Below are positions 53,755 to 57,267 of a stretch of 57,267 nt of DNA, piece after piece. Position 1 is the stretch's first letter; each line of letters begins with the position of its first letter. The stretch spans positions 1 to 57,267 of the forward strand of contig CAZLGW010000038.1 in NCBI GenBank assembly GCA_964559125.1. The letters are read 5' to 3'. This DNA comes from Ravibacter sp964559125. Lineage in GTDB: Bacteria > Bacteroidota > Bacteroidia > Cytophagales > Spirosomataceae. The notes below the pieces were generated by a model. The model ran no database searches and was not told the DNA's origin. It saw only the letters and a program-made list of their open reading frames with translations. A program made the translations under genes and the position numbers.

Positions 53755-54786
53755 ATGAACATCCAGAAAACTATTCAAATAATTATCGCGTCCGGCGCCT
53801 TCGTATATATATGCGGGTGCCAGTCGTCGGGAAGTAAAACGGAAAACCGGGGAACCGAAATGGAGGTCGTGACTGCTCAGGCGCCTCCTGATACAACGGG
53901 TATGGTGCTGATAGCAGGCGGAACATTTCTGATGGGAAACGATGAATATACAGATGCCCGCCCTGTTCATGAAGTCACGGTCTCGTCTTTTTATATAGAC
54001 AGGACAGAAGTTACAAACGCCGAATTTTCCAGGTTTGTGGAGGCCACCGGCTATAAAACAGTGGCGGAACGTCCTCTGAACCCGGCCGATTACCCGGGTG
54101 TCCCCGCTGATAAGCTGGTACCGGGATCTGCTGTTTTTACCCCTCCCGCTCATCAGGTCTCCCTCGATAATCCTCTTCAGTGGTGGACTTACGTTGCCGA
54201 CGCAAGCTGGAAGCGGCCGGAAGGGCCCGGCAGCAACCTGGAGGGAAGAGAAAATCACCCCGTAGTTCACGTATGCTATGAAGATGCTGATGCTTATGCC
54301 CGCTGGGCCGGAAAGCGCCTGCCGACGGAGGCTGAATGGGAGTGGGCTGCGCAAGGCGGACAGGGTAATCGCCCCTACTACTGGGGAGACGAGCTGAAGC
54401 CCGGAGGGAAATGGGCCGGCAATATTTTCCAGGGCGATTTTCCCCACGGGAATACGGTAGAAGACGGCTTTGCCGCAGCCGCTCCGGTAGCTACTTTCAA
54501 ACCCAATGCCTATGGTATATATGATATGGAAGGAAACGTATGGGAATGGTGTTCGGATTTCTACCGGCCTGATTATTTTGCAAGAAGTGAGAAAGTAAAC
54601 CCCCGGGGGCCTGCTGATAGTTTTGATCCCGACGAGCCCGGCGCCGTAAAGCGGGTCCAGAGAGGAGGGTCATTCCTGTGCAGCGACCAGTATTGCATCA
54701 GGTATAAAGCTGGAAGCCGGGGAAAAGGAGAAGTAACCAGCGGAAGCAATAACCTGGGCTTCCGTTGTGTGGCCGACGTGCGGTAA
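53755..54786 (+). CDS. formylglycine-generating enzyme (FGE/SUMF1) lipoprotein
   Basis: The 343-residue protein has a lipoprotein-type signal (YICGC, Cys22) and an FGE-sulfatase domain (about 47-343): MVLIAGGTFLMGNDEYTDARPVH, RLPTEAEWEWAAQGG, YDMEGNVWEWCSDF and NNLGFRCVAD. The catalytic copper-binding cysteine pair of true FGEs is present as C309-SDQY-C314 in RGGSFLCSDQYCIRY, just as in human SUMF1. This suggests real Cys-to-formylglycine oxidation of sulfatases in the periplasm rather than a catalytically dead relative. No sulfatase gene is in the window. It is convergent with the barrel protein at 54803. Confidence 0.9.
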   Translation: MNIQKTIQIIIASGAFVYICGCQSSGSKTENRGTEMEVVTAQAPPDTTGMVLIAGGTFLMGNDEYTDARPVHEVTVSSFYIDRTEVTNAEFSRFVEATGYKTVAERPLNPADYPGVPADKLVPGSAVFTPPAHQVSLDNPLQWWTYVADASWKRPEGPGSNLEGRENHPVVHVCYEDADAYARWAGKRLPTEAEWEWAAQGGQGNRPYYWGDELKPGGKWAGNIFQGDFPHGNTVEDGFAAAAPVATFKPNAYGIYDMEGNVWEWCSDFYRPDYFARSEKVNPRGPADSFDPDEPGAVKRVQRGGSFLCSDQYCIRYKAGSRGKGEVTSGSNNLGFRCVADVR

Positions 54787-54802
54787 AGACAAGCCGGTTA
54801 TG

Positions 54803-55510
54803 CTACCGGTCAGAAGGCTTTATTTTCCCTAACCGGATTCCAAGCTGGAAACCCATGGCAATGCTCGGGACAGGTTCACCGGGCCGGGTATTGCTGTCTT
54901 CCCACCAGGGACCGTCGTTGCGATACTGTGTGATGCCGGGTGTGAAGGATCTTGACCGTATGGTCCTGATGCCGGGCCCGCCGTATACATCCAGTGATAC
55001 ACGGGGAGATAGCCACGACTGGAATCCGAATTTGAAATGTATGGCTTTTGCCACGCGGCCTGTCGTATGCCGGACCTCTTGGTAATAGTCGCAGCCGTTT
55101 TCACAGTTGACGCCGGTATAGCTGTAGCCGTAGGTCCTTGAGTTCCGGACAAAATATTCTCCGGCGACAAATATCCTGAAGGAATTCCACTCTTTTAAGT
55201 AATACCGAAGTTGTGTTCTGGAGCGGAAGCTGTGGCGGTCTGGTATATTGTCCCTTTCGGCATACCACAGATTGAAGCTGGAATGACCGTAACCCAGTTC
55301 CTGCTGGAAAGAAAAGCGGGGGTCGGGGAAAGGTATTTCCACGCCGAGCTGCAGGGTGTTGTAAAAATCAAAAAGAGGTACAGGAGCCCATTTGAGAACG
55401 ACCTTATCGCGCGTATCATCAAGGATTGTCTGGGCGTCCAGGGTAAGACAATTTGCCATCACAAGAAAAAAGGCGATCGCGCTGCCGGTAATTATATTGT
55501 AGCGGGCCAT
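54803..55510 (-). CDS. outer-membrane beta-barrel protein, paralogue 1 (DUF3575-like)
   Basis: The 235-residue protein has a signal peptide ending LDAQ. Alternating beta strands with aromatic belts follow (FSFQQELGYGHSSFNLWY, RSRTQLRYYLKE, FRIFVAGEYF), ending with a strand-like GFQLGIRLGKI. It resembles DUF3575-type small barrels. A C-E-N-G-C pair in a loop may form a disulfide. The next gene upstream encodes a paralogue with the same strand order (LK...P, RFSLQPEIGYGATASNVWY), so the two arose by tandem duplication. It is the last gene of a four-gene minus-strand cluster. Confidence 0.75.
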   Translation of the reverse strand: MARYNIITGSAIAFFLVMANCLTLDAQTILDDTRDKVVLKWAPVPLFDFYNTLQLGVEIPFPDPRFSFQQELGYGHSSFNLWYAERDNIPDRHSFRSRTQLRYYLKEWNSFRIFVAGEYFVRNSRTYGYSYTGVNCENGCDYYQEVRHTTGRVAKAIHFKFGFQSWLSPRVSLDVYGGPGIRTIRSRSFTPGITQYRNDGPWWEDSNTRPGEPVPSIAMGFQLGIRLGKIKPSDR

Positions 55511-55540
55511 AGTATAGGTGAATTTGCTTTTTTGGGAGAG

Positions 55541-56236
55541 TTACCGGTTTAATTTACCAAGAATGAAACCAAGCTGTACGGCACCGATAAAATCGGGGTA
55601 GGGGCCATAGTTGCCAAGCCTTTTACTCCTCCGGAACCACTCCCGGTCGTCAAACCTTACTTTCTCAAGCTCTTCATTGCTCAAGCCTTTTGTCAATGAG
55701 GAATTCTCCGTCATTCGTAATCCGAATCCTATGTGGAAGTCGAGACAGAGCCTGTTGTTGAAATATCCCTGCCAGCCCAGGAGTCCGTGCATGGCGTGGG
55801 TCGTTCGCCGGAGACGGATTGCCTGGCGTATAGCCGGGTTGTTACTGTTACCATCCAGCCCTGATTGGCGGTACGTACTGTGCATGTATGCGTATTCACC
55901 GCCGTAATATGCCCGGAAAACAGCCCCGTCTTTATAATATGAGCGGAACTGTAATTTTGACCTGACGGTATTTTTGTCGGGAGATTCATCCGTTGTCCAA
56001 GGTTCATACCAGACGTTGCTGGCTGTCGCTCCGTAGCCGATTTCGGGCTGGAGGGAGAAGCGCCCTTTTGAAAGAGGAATTTCCGTAGCAAGAACAAAAG
56101 CATTGTCAATATGCATCATGGGAAGCATACTTACTTTTAAAAGGGGGTTTTCTTTTGCAATATCTGCGATGTGTTGTGAACGGAGCTGCCCTGAACCAAC
56201 GAGCAGGCAGCTCAACAATAGTGCGTACTTATTCAT
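55541..56236 (-). CDS. outer-membrane beta-barrel protein, paralogue 2
   Basis: The 231-residue protein has a signal peptide ending QLRSQ. It aligns along its length with the neighbour at 54803 (RFSLQPEIGYG against RFSFQQELGYG; RSKLQFRSYYKD against RSRTQLRYYLKE; FILGKLNR against IRLGKIKP). It carries the helix-like insert SLTKGLSNEELEKVRFDDREWFRR. The function is unknown; a small outer-membrane barrel is likely. It starts 9 bases downstream of the LVIVD lipoprotein gene, so it shares that transcript. Confidence 0.72.
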   Translation of the reverse strand: MNKYALLLSCLLVGSGQLRSQHIADIAKENPLLKVSMLPMMHIDNAFVLATEIPLSKGRFSLQPEIGYGATASNVWYEPWTTDESPDKNTVRSKLQFRSYYKDGAVFRAYYGGEYAYMHSTYRQSGLDGNSNNPAIRQAIRLRRTTHAMHGLLGWQGYFNNRLCLDFHIGFGLRMTENSSLTKGLSNEELEKVRFDDREWFRRSKRLGNYGPYPDFIGAVQLGFILGKLNR

Positions 56237-56245
56237 GTGTCTCAG

Positions 56246-57010
56246 CTATTGGACGGGGATTTGGCTCAAAAGCGTCAAATCTCCCGCATTTTGATCAAAG
56301 CTATACTGGTAAAGCCCTTTTTTACCAATCAGTATTAGCGAACCGGGATTGCGGACAATTACATCATACGCATCTACACTTGTGTTTTGCCTTATGAAAA
56401 CAGGCAACTGCGGGTTTTGAATGTCGAAAGTCTTAAGCCCGTGCGTGCCTTCGCACACGAAAAGAAGGTTTCCTGCAACCCCCAGGCCGTAAGGACTCTG
56501 CATATTTTGTGTGTGGAGCATTTTAGGATTAGCCATATCGGAAAGATCCACCACATCGAGAGAGCTCGCCGTATTAGCGCCGTTACGGCAGGTAGAACCG
56601 CCACGAAGCGTTACGTAAGCATAGTTGTCCTGTACCACCACCGGGTCGCACGACTGGACATGCCAGTATTTGGAAATCAATTGCGGGTTGGACGGGTCGG
56701 TATTGTTAAAAATATACATCCCGTCCTGTGCCCCTATAAAGAGCTTGTCCTGATAGGGGAAAATAGTTTCGATACCTATATCCAGGCTTTTGCTGCCGCT
56801 TTTCTGCGGATTATCGGGCGTAGAGATATCATAAAACTGAAGGGACTGTTTATCTACGATATATAGTGAGTTCCCGGTTATGGCAAAACGGGCCATAGAA
56901 CCGCCTTTCCCGGTTTGAGGACCGACCGAGTCCGATTTATCCAGATAGCACCCCAGAAGCGCCATCGCTAAAATAGTGAGAAGGGTGAGTGTCTTTTTCA
57001 CAGGTAGCAT
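56246..57010 (-). CDS. LVIVD-repeat lipoprotein
   Basis: The 254-residue protein has a lipoprotein signal (MALLGC, Cys21) and several LVIVD beta-propeller repeats. Examples are NSLYIVDKQSLQFYDISTPDNPQ, DKLFIGAQDGMYIFNNTDPSNPQ, NYAYVTLRGG...LDVVDLSDMANPK and NLLFVCEGTHGLKTFDIQNPQLP. Such surface propellers probably bind proteins or glycans; no enzyme motif is seen. A related, partly visible gene precedes it with a 12-base gap, and the two barrel genes follow, which forms a compact cell-surface cluster. Confidence 0.85.
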   Translation of the reverse strand: MLPVKKTLTLLTILAMALLGCYLDKSDSVGPQTGKGGSMARFAITGNSLYIVDKQSLQFYDISTPDNPQKSGSKSLDIGIETIFPYQDKLFIGAQDGMYIFNNTDPSNPQLISKYWHVQSCDPVVVQDNYAYVTLRGGSTCRNGANTASSLDVVDLSDMANPKMLHTQNMQSPYGLGVAGNLLFVCEGTHGLKTFDIQNPQLPVFIRQNTSVDAYDVIVRNPGSLILIGKKGLYQYSFDQNAGDLTLLSQIPVQ

Positions 57011-57022
57011 GCGTTTATGTGC

Positions 57023-57267
57023 TTATCTCCAGCACTTCGGTTTGACGGATGTATCTACTTTATTCCAGGCTACGATGGTGCCTTTCGCCGGATCAGGACA
57101 CTCAAAATAAACGCCGTTGTCGGGCGGGAAGTCTCTGACGGGCACTGCATCCTGTATCCGTTTTGCCAGGCGCACCTCTCTCGGATTCGAGATATCAAAC
57201 GTCAGGAGATCTGTGTAGTTATCTGCATACAGCCAGTTTCCTTTGGCTGCCATATCATAGTTGCCCG
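57023..57267 (-). CDS. LVIVD-repeat protein, 5' part beyond the window
   Basis: The reading frame stays open to the window edge: GNYD precedes the internal Met, so the gene begins outside. The visible C-terminal 80 or so residues contain one propeller repeat, NWLYADNYTDLLTFDISNPREV, and end with CPDPAKGTIVAW...KPKCWR, where two Cys may form a disulfide. It is similar in type to the lipoprotein gene 12 bases downstream and most likely its operon partner. Confidence 0.8.
   Translation of the reverse strand, partial: GNYDMAAKGNWLYADNYTDLLTFDISNPREVRLAKRIQDAVPVRDFPPDNGVYFECPDPAKGTIVAWNKVDTSVKPKCWR

Noticed and set aside
52942..54447. Minus-strand 501-residue open frame
   Set aside because: Antisense to two well-supported genes (GATase-like and FGE), no recognisable domain, composition typical of a shadow frame.

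Overview
The window is a 57 kb piece of a Bacteroidota chromosome. Support for this comes from a SusC/SusD pair, a PUR-type DUF3276 protein, a fused E1 alpha/beta 2-oxo acid dehydrogenase, a bS16 with a long acidic tail, YfhO and DUF4143 proteins, and several promoters with the Bacteroidota -7 box TAnnTTTG. The gene set looks most like Cytophagales (Spirosomataceae, Dyadobacter-like), but that is inference. No rRNA, tRNA, CRISPR array or transposase gene was seen. Bases 41-140 are an assembly gap, bordered by an 8-bp tandem repeat. No other stretch without a gene exceeds 300 bases.

Layout. 0.2-5.7 kb (minus): small protein, trmD, rimM, a terminator, rpsP; then a CrtI-like oxidoreductase with hemE, and a DUF1573 protein. 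6.0-18.8 kb (plus): E1 fusion, a 2023-residue alpha-2-macroglobulin (A2M) family protein, a two-domain esterase, a GH18 chitinase and a GNAT protein. 18.8-20.2 kb (minus): an AAA/DUF4143 ATPase bracketed by two copies of a dispersed palindrome. 20.2-38.6 kb: an AraC regulator, a divergent glycan-utilisation locus (SusC, SusD, metallophosphoesterase, propeller-GH29, lipoprotein mutarotase, GH2), then a transporter operon (SSS symporter, LutB, LutC, SDR, LutA). 38.6-51.7 kb: mostly housekeeping genes (glycosylasparaginase, YchF, PUR protein, RlpA, DUF58, TlpA-like, YdcF, PfkA, YfhO, AONS-like enzyme, lipid kinase and a 37-residue membrane protein missed by ordinary gene calling). 51.9-57.3 kb: a DUF4440 protein, a secreted GATase-like protein, a formylglycine-generating enzyme homologue, two paralogous outer-membrane barrels and two LVIVD-repeat proteins.

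How it may work together. SusC/SusD would import a glycan whose fucose- or rhamnose-like ends are removed by the GH29-type enzyme and whose core is cut by GH2. The mutarotase, symporter and SDR would take up and oxidise the deoxysugar, and LutABC would oxidise the L-lactate that such pathways release. The strongest new signal is a 22-nt element placed exactly 27 nt upstream of the -7 box both of susC and of the transporter operon. A further copy lies between araC and susC. This points to one regulon run by the neighbouring AraC protein.

Other notable signals: three copies of a GGTAGAGACG palindrome that supply or touch the stop codon of the adjacent gene, a 33-bp tandem repeat with start-stop mini-ORFs in front of the ATPase, a TonB-plug-like motif inside the A2M protein, and an SDR whose catalytic Lys is Asn.
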